Shown here: piece by piece, positions 1-8,063 of the stretch
How positions within the stretch are numbered: position 1 is the stretch's first letter
Layout: the number at the start of each line of letters is the position of its first letter
Source of the DNA: Coprobacillus sp. CAG:826
Lineage (GTDB): Bacteria > Bacillota_I > Bacilli_A > RFN20 > CAG-826
DNA length: 64,000 bases
Direction of reading: 5' to 3'
NCBI GenBank assembly: GCA_000437235.1
Contig: FR897029.1
Span: 1-64,000, forward strand
Program-made: the position numbers and the translations under genes
The notes under the pieces: generated by a model
What the model saw: only the letters and a program-made list of their open reading frames with translations
Told to the model about the DNA's origin: nothing
Databases searched by the model: none

Positions 1-289
1 TTAGGGAAAGAAAAAAATATCGATACCAGCGGTGCTTTCCCTAAAAATCATTAGTGGAGTAGGCCGTTTATAGGCTTCCTTTATCTATATTATAAAGAAA
101 TAATTGTCCCTTTTCAATGCTTTTATAGATGATTGATAGGGATCTCAGTAAGAACAATTGTACGGAATAAAGATAATATGTTAATTACTATAATTATATT
201 ATTGATATAATCCTTTAATAAAGAAATTCCTTTTATTGATGAGAATTAACTGGGTCTAAAAATAAAACCAAAATAAAAAAATAAAAAAA
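1..289. other. Non-coding stretch upstream of hrcA with an unassigned stem-loop
   Basis: No convincing gene is seen here. The first 44 bases contain a 10-bp perfect inverted repeat (arms 1-10 and 35-44, TTAGGGAAAG / CTTTCCCTAA) around a 24-base loop. It is not followed by a T-tract on the plus strand, so it is not an obvious terminator for a plus-strand transcript. Bases 45-289 are AT-rich. The stem-loop could belong to an RNA or 3' end that continues beyond the left edge; I do not recognise its family. Confidence 0.4.
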
Positions 290-316
290 TTAGCACTTTT
301 ATGTTGACAGTGCTAA
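290..316 (+). promoter_or_regulatory. CIRCE operator 1 (HrcA binding site)
   Basis: Inverted repeat TTAGCACTT-N9-CAGTGCTAA with the 9-9-9 layout of CIRCE (consensus TTAGCACTC-N9-GAGTGCTAA). It overlaps the -35 hexamer of the hrcA promoter. HrcA bound here would block transcription of the hrcA-grpE-dnaK-dnaJ operon. Confidence 0.93.
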
Positions 317-331
317 AAACATGGTTATAAT
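304..331 (+). promoter_or_regulatory. Sigma-A promoter of the hrcA operon
   Basis: TTGACA at 304-309 and TATAAT at 326-331, spacer 16 bp. The -35 lies inside CIRCE 1 and the -10 ends just before CIRCE 2, so the promoter is bracketed by operators. Confidence 0.85.
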
Positions 332-335
332 ATAA

Positions 336-362
336 TTAGCACTCGGAATAAGATAGTGCTAA
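336..362 (+). promoter_or_regulatory. CIRCE operator 2 (HrcA binding site)
   Basis: TTAGCACTC-N9-TAGTGCTAA, one mismatch from the CIRCE consensus. Its last bases run into the hrcA ribosome binding site (AAGGAGG from 361), so it lies in the start region of the mRNA as well as downstream of the -10. Confidence 0.95.
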
Positions 363-375
363 GGAGGTGTGACCT

Positions 376-1425
376 ATGGAACTTAGTCGAAGAGATAAAA
401 TTCTAAAACTAATTGTTGATCATTTTATTAAGACGGCTCAACCTGTAGGAAGCAAAACCTTGATTGAAGAATATAATATTCCATTTTCTAGTGCCACCAT
501 TCGTAATGAGATGCAGTTACTAGAGCAAGAGGGATATCTAGAAAAAACGCATACCTCTAGTGGTAGAGTTCCTTCTTCTAAAGGTTATCGATATTATATC
601 GATCATCTCCGTAAACAAGAAGTAGATGAAGATTTAAAATGTCAACTTCAAATGGTCTTGGAACAAAAGACAAAATCTATTGAAGATATCATTCGTGAAT
701 CTTGTGAAGTTTTAACCCATATGACGAACTTAGCTTCGGTTGTATTAGGCCCTGACGCTCATGAAGAACGACTCTTATCCATTCAATTGATTCCGATTTC
801 TGATAAAACAGCAACGGCCATCTTTGTAACGGATCAAGGATATGTTGAAAATAAAACCTTCGTCTTTGAAGAAGCTTTAGCGCCCACAGATATTGAAAAA
901 TGTGTCAAACTTTTAAATGACCGATTAAAAGGAACGGAAATTTCTCAAGTATTAGGAAAAATGCAAAATCTCCGTCCGATCTTAACCGATTATGTAAAAG
1001 AGCACGACATGATATATCAAGCGGTTGCGCAAGCCTTACTTCGCTTCGCTAAAGACCGCGTAACCTTATATGGAAAAGATTTGTTGTTTGAACAACCAGA
1101 GTTCCAAGAAGATACCGAAAAGATTAAGAAGATGTTAAGCTTCTTAGATGATCCGGCCAATCTTAGAACCTTTGCGTTAGATGATAATGGCTTATCCATC
1201 CATATTGGTGACGTCAGTGAAGGCCTCGATGATGTGTCTGTCATTCAAACCAACATCGATGTTCCTGGTCACCGTAACGGCTCCATTGCTTTAGTCGGAC
1301 CAACGCGAATGGATTATGATCGAGTTGTATCCGCTCTAGAGTATGTCGCAAGAGCGTTAAGTGAATATTTTAATAAAGAAGAGAGTGATGAACAAAATGG
1401 CAGAAGAAGAGAAAAAGCCGAGTAA
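376..1425 (+). CDS. hrcA: Heat-inducible transcription repressor HrcA
   Basis: HrcA represses the class I heat-shock genes by binding CIRCE, and its folding depends on GroEL, which couples repression to free chaperone. The 349-aa product has the N-terminal winged helix (SSATIRNEM near 38-46), the family signature SGRVPSSKGYRYYID near 62-76, and the GAF-like and dimerisation domains after it. The ATG at 376 follows an AAGGAGGTG ribosome binding site by a normal distance. Two CIRCE sites lie just upstream, so the gene is autoregulated. It is first in the hrcA-grpE-dnaK-dnaJ cluster and its 3' end overlaps grpE. Confidence 0.97.
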   Translation: MELSRRDKILKLIVDHFIKTAQPVGSKTLIEEYNIPFSSATIRNEMQLLEQEGYLEKTHTSSGRVPSSKGYRYYIDHLRKQEVDEDLKCQLQMVLEQKTKSIEDIIRESCEVLTHMTNLASVVLGPDAHEERLLSIQLIPISDKTATAIFVTDQGYVENKTFVFEEALAPTDIEKCVKLLNDRLKGTEISQVLGKMQNLRPILTDYVKEHDMIYQAVAQALLRFAKDRVTLYGKDLLFEQPEFQEDTEKIKKMLSFLDDPANLRTFALDDNGLSIHIGDVSEGLDDVSVIQTNIDVPGHRNGSIALVGPTRMDYDRVVSALEYVARALSEYFNKEESDEQNGRRREKAE

Positions 1426-1972
1426 AAAAGAAAAGAAAGAAGAAAAGAAAATTGCCGAACTTCAAGAACTTTTAAAGAAAGCCGAAGAAGAGATGGCAAA
1501 TTGGAAGAATAAATATTATATGGCTTATGCAGATACCGAAAATCTCAAGAAGCAATATGATAAAGAACATCATCAAATTGTGAAATATCGTTCGATGGGG
1601 TTCATTGAAAAACTTCTTCCTATCCTTGATGGCTTCCATATGGCTTTAGCCAATGAAGTAACCGACCCCACTTTAAAGAATTATTTAACCGGATTTCAAT
1701 ATATTTATAAAATGATGGTTGACGCGCTTGAAAGTGAAGGTGTTACCGAAATATCTCCTAAGGTTGGAGATAAATTCGATGAAACGATTATGGACGCTGT
1801 GGACACGGAAGAAAGCGAAGGCGAAGAAAATTTGGTACTTCGCGTTTATCAAAAAGGATATCGCTTACATGATCGAATGGTTCGACACGCACGCGTAGTT
1901 GTAAGCAAACATCCTACCAAAGAAGAAAAAGAAGAAGAATCAAGCGACTTTGATGAATCAAAAGCTGCTTAA
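1397..1972 (+). CDS. grpE: Nucleotide exchange factor GrpE
   Basis: GrpE releases ADP from DnaK and resets the chaperone cycle. The product (191 aa from this start) has a charged, lysine/glutamate-rich N-terminus, a long coiled coil over roughly residues 15-75 and the C-terminal beta domain, including GDKFDE followed by an acidic stretch. The start is uncertain: ATG 1388 (MNKMAEEE...) and ATG 1397 (MAEEEKK...) are both in frame and share a weak GAGAG ribosome binding site at 1381-1385. I chose 1397 for spacing. Either start overlaps the hrcA 3' end by about 30-40 bases, which suggests translational coupling. Confidence 0.93.
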   Translation: MAEEEKKPSKKEKKEEKKIAELQELLKKAEEEMANWKNKYYMAYADTENLKKQYDKEHHQIVKYRSMGFIEKLLPILDGFHMALANEVTDPTLKNYLTGFQYIYKMMVDALESEGVTEISPKVGDKFDETIMDAVDTEESEGEENLVLRVYQKGYRLHDRMVRHARVVVSKHPTKEEKEEESSDFDESKAA

Positions 1973-1994
1973 TATATAAAGGAGATAGATATTT

Positions 1995-3824
1995 ATGGCA
2001 AAAGAAATTATTTTAGGTATTGACCTTGGTACAACAAACTCTGTTGTTTCTTATTTACAACCCGATGGAAAAGTGAAAGTAATTCCTAATCCAGAAGGAC
2101 ATAACACGACACCATCTGTCGTAGCGTTTAAAGCAAGCGGTGAAGAAATCGTTGGTGACGCGGCAAAACGTCAAGCGGTTACTAACCCTGATACTGTATC
2201 CTCCGTTAAACGTTTAATGGGTACAGGACAAAAAATTCATATTTCTTGTGTAAATAAAGATTTTACCCCACAAGAAATTAGTGCAAAAATCTTAGCTTAT
2301 ATGAAGAAATATGCGGAAGATAACTTAGGACAAAAAGTCTCTAAAGCGGTTATTACCGTTCCTGCTTACTTTAATGATGCCCAACGTCAAGCAACCAAAG
2401 ATGCTGGACAAATCGCAGGTCTTGATGTCGTTCGTATTATTAACGAACCAACCGCAGCAGCTTTAGCTTATGGTACTGAAACTGGCGCTAACCAAAAGAT
2501 CTTAGTGTACGATCTAGGTGGTGGTACTTTCGATGTATCCATCCTTGACATTGGTGATGGTACTTTCGAAGTCGTTTCTACCGCTGGTGATAACCACTTA
2601 GGTGGCGATGACTGGGATGCCGTTATCGCTGATTGGATTAAAGCTCAAATCAAAATTGAATATGGTGTTGATTTAACTGATAAAATGGCAATTCAACGTT
2701 TCAAAGAAGCGGCTGAAAAAGCTAAAATTGAACTTTCTAGTATGTTAGAAACCACCATTTCCTTACCATTCATTGGTATGGGAAGCACAGGTCCTATCAG
2801 CTTTGAAACTAAATTAACTCGTGCTAAATTCCAAGATTTAACTAAACACCTCTTAAAGAGAACCGAAGAACCTGTCCGTTGTGCTTTAGCCGATGCACAT
2901 ATGACCGCAAATGACTTACACGAAGTCTTATTAATCGGTGGTTCTATCCGTATGCCAGCTGTCCAAGAATTAGTGAAACAATTAACAGGTAAAACACCTA
3001 ACTTAAGTGTCAACCCTGATGAAGCTGTTTCTATTGGTGCTGCTTTACAAGGTGGCGTTATTAGTGGTGATGTTCAAGATGTCGTCTTACTTGATGTCAC
3101 TCCATTAACCTTAGGTATTGAAACTATGGGTGGTGTGATGACTCCATTAATTACAAGAAATACCACCATTCCTACCACGAAATCTCAAATCTTCTCCACT
3201 GCAGAAGATAATCAACCTGCCGTTGATGTTATGGTCTATCAAGGCGAACGTCCAATGGCACATGATAACAAACTCTTAGGTCACTTCAAACTCGATGGTA
3301 TTAAACCTGCACGTCGCGGAGAACCTCGTATTGAAGTTACCTTCAGTATCGATGTTAACGGTATTGTAAAAGTTACCGCTAAAGACTTAGATACGCAAAA
3401 AGAACAACAAATTACCATTTCTGGATCTAATGGTTTAAGCAAAGAAGAAATCGACCGTATGATGAAAGAAGCGGAAGAGAATAGAGAAGCGGATGAAAAA
3501 CGTAAAGAAGAAGTTGAATTACGTAACAAAGCTGAATCCTATTTGAACTCCATTAATCAATCGTTAGCGGAAAAAGGCGATAGCTTAGATCCTCAACAAA
3601 AAGCACAAACCGAACAATTACGCGATGAATTAAAGACCGCTTTAGATAATAACGATATGGCTACTTTAAGAGCCAAAATCGGTGAATTAGAAAAAGCCGC
3701 TGAATTTATGGCACAACAACAAGCTAGTAGTGCTTCTCAAGGTACAACCACTTCTAGCAGTGATAGTGCTTCTAGCTCCAATGACGATAACGTCGTTGAT
3801 GCTGATTTTACAGAAAAGAATTAA
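1995..3824 (+). CDS. dnaK: Chaperone protein DnaK (Hsp70)
   Basis: DnaK is the ATP-dependent Hsp70 that binds exposed hydrophobic peptides, working with DnaJ and GrpE. The 609-aa length fits Gram-positive DnaK. Visible motifs are the phosphate-1 loop GIDLGTTNS near residue 8, the DLGGGTFDVS phosphate-2 motif near 175, LLIGGSIRMPAVQ in the nucleotide-binding domain, the substrate-binding beta domain and a helical lid. The tail is Ser/Thr/Asn-rich and ends VVDADFTEKN, a normal Bacillota-type end. An AAAGGAGAT ribosome binding site precedes the ATG. It sits between grpE and dnaJ in the HrcA-controlled cluster. Confidence 0.98.
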   Translation: MAKEIILGIDLGTTNSVVSYLQPDGKVKVIPNPEGHNTTPSVVAFKASGEEIVGDAAKRQAVTNPDTVSSVKRLMGTGQKIHISCVNKDFTPQEISAKILAYMKKYAEDNLGQKVSKAVITVPAYFNDAQRQATKDAGQIAGLDVVRIINEPTAAALAYGTETGANQKILVYDLGGGTFDVSILDIGDGTFEVVSTAGDNHLGGDDWDAVIADWIKAQIKIEYGVDLTDKMAIQRFKEAAEKAKIELSSMLETTISLPFIGMGSTGPISFETKLTRAKFQDLTKHLLKRTEEPVRCALADAHMTANDLHEVLLIGGSIRMPAVQELVKQLTGKTPNLSVNPDEAVSIGAALQGGVISGDVQDVVLLDVTPLTLGIETMGGVMTPLITRNTTIPTTKSQIFSTAEDNQPAVDVMVYQGERPMAHDNKLLGHFKLDGIKPARRGEPRIEVTFSIDVNGIVKVTAKDLDTQKEQQITISGSNGLSKEEIDRMMKEAEENREADEKRKEEVELRNKAESYLNSINQSLAEKGDSLDPQQKAQTEQLRDELKTALDNNDMATLRAKIGELEKAAEFMAQQQASSASQGTTTSSSDSASSSNDDNVVDADFTEKN

Positions 3825-3829
3825 AGAGA

Positions 3830-3859
3830 ACGTTTTAGGGGCGTGAGCCCCTTTAACGT
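3830..3859 (+). other. Hairpin between dnaK and dnaJ
   Basis: Inverted repeat ACGTT..GGGGC / GCCCC..AACGT around a GTGA loop (3843-3846), with a TT/TT internal mismatch. No T-tract follows, so it is more likely an mRNA processing or stabilising hairpin than a terminator. This is inference. Confidence 0.55.
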
Positions 3860-3882
3860 GTTATTAGAAAGGATGAGGGAAA

Positions 3883-5022
3883 GTGGCAGAAAAAAGAGAT
3901 TATTATGAAGTTTTAGGCGTTTCTAAAACAGCTTCTCAAGATGAAATTAAATCTGCGTGGCGGAAACTAGCTAAAACATACCACCCCGATAATAAAGAAA
4001 CTGGCGATGAAGCAAAATTCAAAGAAGCACAAGAAGCCTATGATGTTTTAAAAGACGATCAAAAACGTGCGGCTTATGACCAATTTGGCCATGCTGCCTT
4101 TGATCAAGGTGGCGCGGGCGGCCCAGGTGGTTTTAATGGCGGCTTCAATGGTGGCTTCGCTGGTGGTTTTGAAGACGTTGATCTTGGCGATATTTTCTCC
4201 TCCATCTTTGGTGGTGGCGGTAGAAGAAGACAAACAAGAACCGGTCCACAACGCGGAAATGATTCGGTGATGAGAGTAAAAATCAGTTTCATGGATGCGA
4301 TTAATGGTAAACAAATTAAATTAAATGTTACTTATGATCAACCTTGCCCAACTTGTAATGGTACAGGGGCAAAATCGCCGAACGATGTTGAAACTTGTTC
4401 CCGCTGCCACGGTACAGGTACAGTGCGTGGTAGACAACAAAGTCTTTTTGGTACTGTAGAAACACAAACGGTATGCCCGGATTGTGGTGGAACGGGTAAA
4501 AAGATTAAAACACCTTGCCCAGATTGTGGTGGTAAAGGTTATAAAAAGGTTAAAACGGAAATTGAAGTTAATATCCCAGCTGGTATTAATTCAGGACAAC
4601 AAATTCGTATTCCTGGAAAAGGCGAAAGAGGTCAAAATGGTGGCCAAAATGGTGACTTATATTTAGAAGTTATCGTAGAACCCCATCAATACTTCAAACG
4701 GGACGGAAACGATATTCATATTGATACCTCCATTTCAATGGTGGATGCAGCGTTAGGGGTTACTTTAACTGTACCTACGGTATATGGTGATATTGAAGTT
4801 AAAGTTCCGGAAGGAACCCAACCAGGTGCTATTTTAAAAGTGCGTGGTAAAGGGGTAAAAGACTTGCGTTCAGCTATCCAAGGCGACCAATATATCCATT
4901 TAGATGTAAAAACGCCAACCAAATTATCAAAAGAACAAAAAGAACTTCTTCAAAAATTTGCAGGATTACAACCGAAAGAAGAGAGTTTCTTTGATCGCTT
5001 TAAAAGCAAATTTAAAAAGTAA
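3883..5022 (+). CDS. dnaJ: Chaperone protein DnaJ
   Basis: DnaJ (Hsp40) delivers substrates to DnaK and stimulates its ATPase. The 379-aa product has a J domain with the HPD motif at 34-36 (YHPDNK), a Gly/Phe-rich linker near 68-115 and four CxxCxGxG zinc repeats (CPTCNGTG, CSRCHGTG, CPDCGGTG, CPDCGGKG). The C-terminal substrate-binding domains follow. Translation starts at a GTG behind AAAGGAT/GAGGGA. It is last in the heat-shock cluster and a terminator follows at 5028. Confidence 0.97.
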   Translation: MAEKRDYYEVLGVSKTASQDEIKSAWRKLAKTYHPDNKETGDEAKFKEAQEAYDVLKDDQKRAAYDQFGHAAFDQGGAGGPGGFNGGFNGGFAGGFEDVDLGDIFSSIFGGGGRRRQTRTGPQRGNDSVMRVKISFMDAINGKQIKLNVTYDQPCPTCNGTGAKSPNDVETCSRCHGTGTVRGRQQSLFGTVETQTVCPDCGGTGKKIKTPCPDCGGKGYKKVKTEIEVNIPAGINSGQQIRIPGKGERGQNGGQNGDLYLEVIVEPHQYFKRDGNDIHIDTSISMVDAALGVTLTVPTVYGDIEVKVPEGTQPGAILKVRGKGVKDLRSAIQGDQYIHLDVKTPTKLSKEQKELLQKFAGLQPKEESFFDRFKSKFKK

Positions 5023-5027
5023 AAAAT

Positions 5028-5063
5028 AAAGCTACCTTTCAAAATAGGTGGCTTTTATTTTTT
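5028..5063 (+). terminator. Rho-independent terminator after dnaJ
   Basis: Stem AAAGCTACC / GGTGGCTTT with a short loop, followed by a T-rich run to about 5063. It ends the heat-shock operon. Confidence 0.85.
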
Positions 5064-5137
5064 TAACTTCCTCTACTGTAGACATAATAAAAAAGCATAA
5101 ACTTTCTGTATTATTTATTTCAATTAAAAAAATCTCA

Positions 5138-5146
5138 TGCTATAAT
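5138..5146 (+). promoter_or_regulatory. Extended -10 promoter for the zinc-ribbon gene, rsmE and mtaB
   Basis: TGCTATAAT is a perfect extended -10 element (TGnTATAAT). The -35 region (TTTCAA at 5118) is weak, as is usual for extended -10 promoters. Confidence 0.6.
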
Positions 5147-5168
5147 GAAAAAGCAAGAGGTGTTTCCC

Positions 5169-5621
5169 ATGAAAAAATGTAAAAGATGTGGGGCATTATT
5201 AGAAGAGAATGTAACAATATGTCCTCACTGCGGTATAGAAAATCCGGTACAACCGGAAAAGAAAAAAACAGCTTATGATTTAACAATTGCCTTTGATCCG
5301 ATGGCACAAGGTTCTTCATTATATCGAGTAAAGAGTAGAAAAAAACTACTCGTTTTCTCATTTTTATTGGCTTTTTTAGGTGTACCTTATTTTTATATTG
5401 AAAAAGCTAAAAAAGGTTGGATTTCTTTATCCATCTTCTTTATTTTAGGCGGATTATCGTCTTTAATTCTTTCATTAATTACGAGTAAAAATGGAAATTA
5501 TTCCATTTGGATGACGCTTATTCCTTTATTAAGTATTATTGTTTTGATGAATGTGATTATTGGCGTTTATATGGTCATGCATCCTTCTTTAAAGGATGGA
5601 CGTGGGGAGTATTTACGCTAA
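5169..5621 (+). CDS. Zinc-ribbon membrane protein with TM2-like hydrophobic hairpin
   Basis: Function unknown. The 150-aa product begins with a zinc ribbon (CKRCGALLEE, then CPHCG), followed by a hydrophilic linker and three or four hydrophobic segments in the C-terminal two thirds. The first pair (FLLAFLGVPYFYIEKAKKGW) resembles the TM2 domain. I chose ATG 5169 because AGAGGTG lies just upstream; an in-frame ATG at 5145 overlaps the promoter -10. The stop overlaps the rsmE start by one base, so the genes are co-transcribed. Confidence 0.7.
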   Translation: MKKCKRCGALLEENVTICPHCGIENPVQPEKKKTAYDLTIAFDPMAQGSSLYRVKSRKKLLVFSFLLAFLGVPYFYIEKAKKGWISLSIFFILGGLSSLILSLITSKNGNYSIWMTLIPLLSIIVLMNVIIGVYMVMHPSLKDGRGEYLR

Positions 5622-6340
5622 TGCAACGTTACTTTTTAAAAAAAATTAATGGAGAATTCCTCTTAGAACAAGAAGATATTTTTCATATTGAAAAAGTAAT
5701 GCGTGCGCGAATTGGTGACCATTTCGAAATTGTAGATGATCAAAGTGTAAAAGAAGTGGAAATTACTTCTTTAAAACCATTAGTGTATCATTCTATTCAT
5801 AGCCGTCCTCTTGAAAAGAGTAAATATCCCATCACTTTATTTTATTGCTTACCGAAAGGCGATAAAATGGAACTTGTTTTACAAAAGGCAACGGAATTAG
5901 GAATCCATGAAGTTTATGGGGTTATTTCTTCTCGTACCATTGTGCGATTAGAGAAAAAAGACCAAGAAAAAAAGAAAGTCCGCTACCAAAAAATTATGAA
6001 AGAAGCCAGTGAACAATGCTTGCGTGATGATATTCCAACTTTTCAAGATATTATTGATTTTAAATCTTTAAAGAATTATCATTTTGACCATATGTTGATT
6101 GCTTATGAGGGTGAAAAAGGAAATACCCATCATCTTTATGAAGAAATTTTAAAAATAAAACCCGGTGAAAAAACCGCGATTTTAATTGGCGCTGAAGGAG
6201 GATTTTCTAAAGAAGAAGTGGAATTTGTTACTTCTTTAGGATATCTTTCGATTAGTTTAGGGAAAAGAATTTTAAGAAGTGAAACCGCAGCAATTGCGTC
6301 GATTGCGTTTTTAAGTCTACTTTTGGAGCGTGATGATTAA
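5621..6340 (+). CDS. rsmE: 16S rRNA (uracil(1498)-N(3))-methyltransferase RsmE
   Basis: RsmE methylates N3 of U1498 of 16S rRNA using SAM. The 239-aa product has an N-terminal PUA-like domain and a C-terminal SPOUT trefoil-knot fold, with the motifs IGAEGGFSKEE and LGKRILRSETA that line the SAM pocket. The start at 5621 overlaps the previous stop (TAATG) and is preceded by GGGGAG. In B. subtilis the homologue yqeU also lies near dnaJ and mtaB (yqeV), so the order is conserved, apart from the missing prmA. Confidence 0.95.
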   Translation: MQRYFLKKINGEFLLEQEDIFHIEKVMRARIGDHFEIVDDQSVKEVEITSLKPLVYHSIHSRPLEKSKYPITLFYCLPKGDKMELVLQKATELGIHEVYGVISSRTIVRLEKKDQEKKKVRYQKIMKEASEQCLRDDIPTFQDIIDFKSLKNYHFDHMLIAYEGEKGNTHHLYEEILKIKPGEKTAILIGAEGGFSKEEVEFVTSLGYLSISLGKRILRSETAAIASIAFLSLLLERDD

Positions 6341-7623
6341 TGGAAAACACCTATTTGATTGTAACTTTAGGCTGTAAGGTGAACACCTATGAATCAGAAG
6401 CTTTAAAAGAAGCCTTGGAAAATAGAGGATATAAAGAAGATAAAAAGAATCCTAAAGTAGTTATTATTAATACCTGTAGTGTAACCTCAGTTTCTGATCA
6501 AAAATGCCGTCAAAAAATTCGTTCTTTAATAAAAAAATATCCCAACACTATTTTTGTAGCGATGGGGTGTTATGTCCAAATGGCGAGTGGCTATTTATCT
6601 ACGATTCCAGGTGTTGATATTTTAGTAGGCACTTCCATGCGTTCTAAAATACCAGATTTAATTGAAGAATATGAAAAGAACGGAAAATTAATTGATATTG
6701 TTTCTAAAGTCGATAAAAATGAAAAATATGAAAATTTAGGGATTTCATCTTTTCATGATAACACGAGAGCGTTTTTAAAGATTGAAGATGGCTGTGATAA
6801 TTATTGTTCTTATTGTGTCATTCCTTATGCAAGAGGAGAAGTTCGCTCTAGAAAAAAAGAAGATATTCTTTTAGAAGTTGGACGCCTTATTCAAAATGGT
6901 TTTCAAGAAATTGTTTTAACAGGTATTCATACGGGCGGCTATGGTAAAGATTTAGATAATTACCATTTTAGCGATTTATTAGAAGATATTTTAAAAACGT
7001 ATCCTTCTTTACATCGTTTACGCATTTCTTCCATTGAAGAATCAGAAATTGATGACAAGATGATTGCGTTAATGAAGGAATATCCTACCATTGCAAATCA
7101 CTTACACATTCCTTTACAATCGGGCTCGGAAACGGTTTTACGAAGAATGAACCGAAAATATGATAAAAAAGCTTATTTAGAAAAATTAAAGAAAATTCGG
7201 GAAGTTCGTCCGGATATTTCTATTACTACGGATATTATTGTAGGCTTTCCAAAAGAAAGTGAAGAGGAGTTCATGGAAACTTATGAATTTGCAAAAGCAT
7301 GTAGCTTTAGCAAAATTCACGTTTTTCCGTTTTCTTCTAGAGAAGGAACACCCGCTAGTAAAATGACGCCACAAGTGGATCCTACGATTAAAAAAGAAAG
7401 AGTGCATCGCCTTTTGACCCTTTCAAATGAATTAGAAGAAGCGTATGAAAGTCGCTTTATTGGTCAAGAGATTGAAGTCTTATTTGAAGAATACGATGAA
7501 GAAACTAAAATCAATAAAGGACATACTTCCAATTACCTTTTAGTCACGGTTTTATGTGAAAAAAATCTACATAATCACATCCAAAAAGTGCTTTATCAAA
7601 AAGGACTTTCTATTTTAAAATAA
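6340..7623 (+). CDS. mtaB: tRNA (N6-L-threonylcarbamoyladenosine(37)-C(2))-methylthiotransferase MtaB
   Basis: MtaB is a radical-SAM enzyme that converts t6A37 to ms2t6A37 in ANN-decoding tRNAs. The 427-aa product has the N-terminal UPF0004 domain with three cluster-binding cysteines (GCKVN, NTCSVTS, MGCYVQ) and the radical-SAM motif CDNYCSYC, then a C-terminal TRAM-like segment. The start overlaps the rsmE stop by one base (TAATG). Confidence 0.95.
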   Translation: MENTYLIVTLGCKVNTYESEALKEALENRGYKEDKKNPKVVIINTCSVTSVSDQKCRQKIRSLIKKYPNTIFVAMGCYVQMASGYLSTIPGVDILVGTSMRSKIPDLIEEYEKNGKLIDIVSKVDKNEKYENLGISSFHDNTRAFLKIEDGCDNYCSYCVIPYARGEVRSRKKEDILLEVGRLIQNGFQEIVLTGIHTGGYGKDLDNYHFSDLLEDILKTYPSLHRLRISSIEESEIDDKMIALMKEYPTIANHLHIPLQSGSETVLRRMNRKYDKKAYLEKLKKIREVRPDISITTDIIVGFPKESEEEFMETYEFAKACSFSKIHVFPFSSREGTPASKMTPQVDPTIKKERVHRLLTLSNELEEAYESRFIGQEIEVLFEEYDEETKINKGHTSNYLLVTVLCEKNLHNHIQKVLYQKGLSILK

Positions 7624-7651
7624 TTTTTCATACAATGTCTAAATTTTTGGG

Positions 7652-7680
7652 TTGACATGCTTTTCTCACTTCCTTATACT
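7652..7680 (+). promoter_or_regulatory. Sigma-A promoter of rpmF
   Basis: TTGACA at 7652-7657 and TATACT at 7675-7680 with a 17-bp spacer. Confidence 0.85.
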
Positions 7681-7715
7681 AATAAAGGTAAAACACGAAA
7701 AAGGAGGTGTGAACC

Positions 7716-7982
7716 ATGGCAGTTCCATTCAGAAGAACTTCTAAAACCACCAAGAGAATGCGTAGAACGCATTTCAAATTAACAGTGTCTGGCTTAGTTA
7801 CATGCCCACATTGTGGTGAAATGATTGCTTCACACCGCGTTTGTCCTAACTGCGGCTATTATGATGGTAAGGAAGTAATTTCTTCCTCTGATAAAAAAGC
7901 GGAAGAGACCAAACCGGCAAAGAAGACCAAAAAAACCGCAAAAAAAGCAACGACAAAAAAAGCTAAAAAAGATGCAGAATAA
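7716..7982 (+). CDS. rpmF: Large ribosomal subunit protein bL32 with basic C-terminal extension
   Basis: A structural protein of the 50S subunit. Residues 1-57 are a typical zinc-binding bL32: MAVPFRRTSK start, CPHCG and CPNCGYY zinc ligands. Family members are usually 57-60 aa, but this one is 88 aa. The extra C-terminal part is a low-complexity Lys/Ala/Thr tail. AAAGGAGGTG precedes the ATG. The gene is transcribed alone from its own promoter and closed by a terminator. The usual yceD neighbour is absent. Confidence 0.96.
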   Translation: MAVPFRRTSKTTKRMRRTHFKLTVSGLVTCPHCGEMIASHRVCPNCGYYDGKEVISSSDKKAEETKPAKKTKKTAKKATTKKAKKDAE

Positions 7983-7983
7983 G

Positions 7984-8006
7984 GCCACGTAAGTGGCTTT
8001 TTTTTT
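7984..8006 (+). terminator. Rho-independent terminator after rpmF
   Basis: GCCAC-GTAA-GTGGC followed by nine T residues. Confidence 0.92.
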
Positions 8007-8030
8007 AACCTTTTAAAACAATCATTTTCA

Positions 8031-8039
8031 TGGTAAAAT
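8031..8039 (+). promoter_or_regulatory. Extended -10 promoter of deoC
   Basis: TGGTAAAAT fits TGn-TAnAAT; no clear -35 hexamer is seen. It lies 24 bases before the deoC start. Confidence 0.45.
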
Positions 8040-8063
8040 AAATATTAGAAAGTAGGTGCTATT

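Noticed and set aside
4048..4314. Reading frames opposite the Gly-rich part of dnaJ
   Set aside because: Shadow frames caused by repeated Gly codons; no ribosome binding site or known family.
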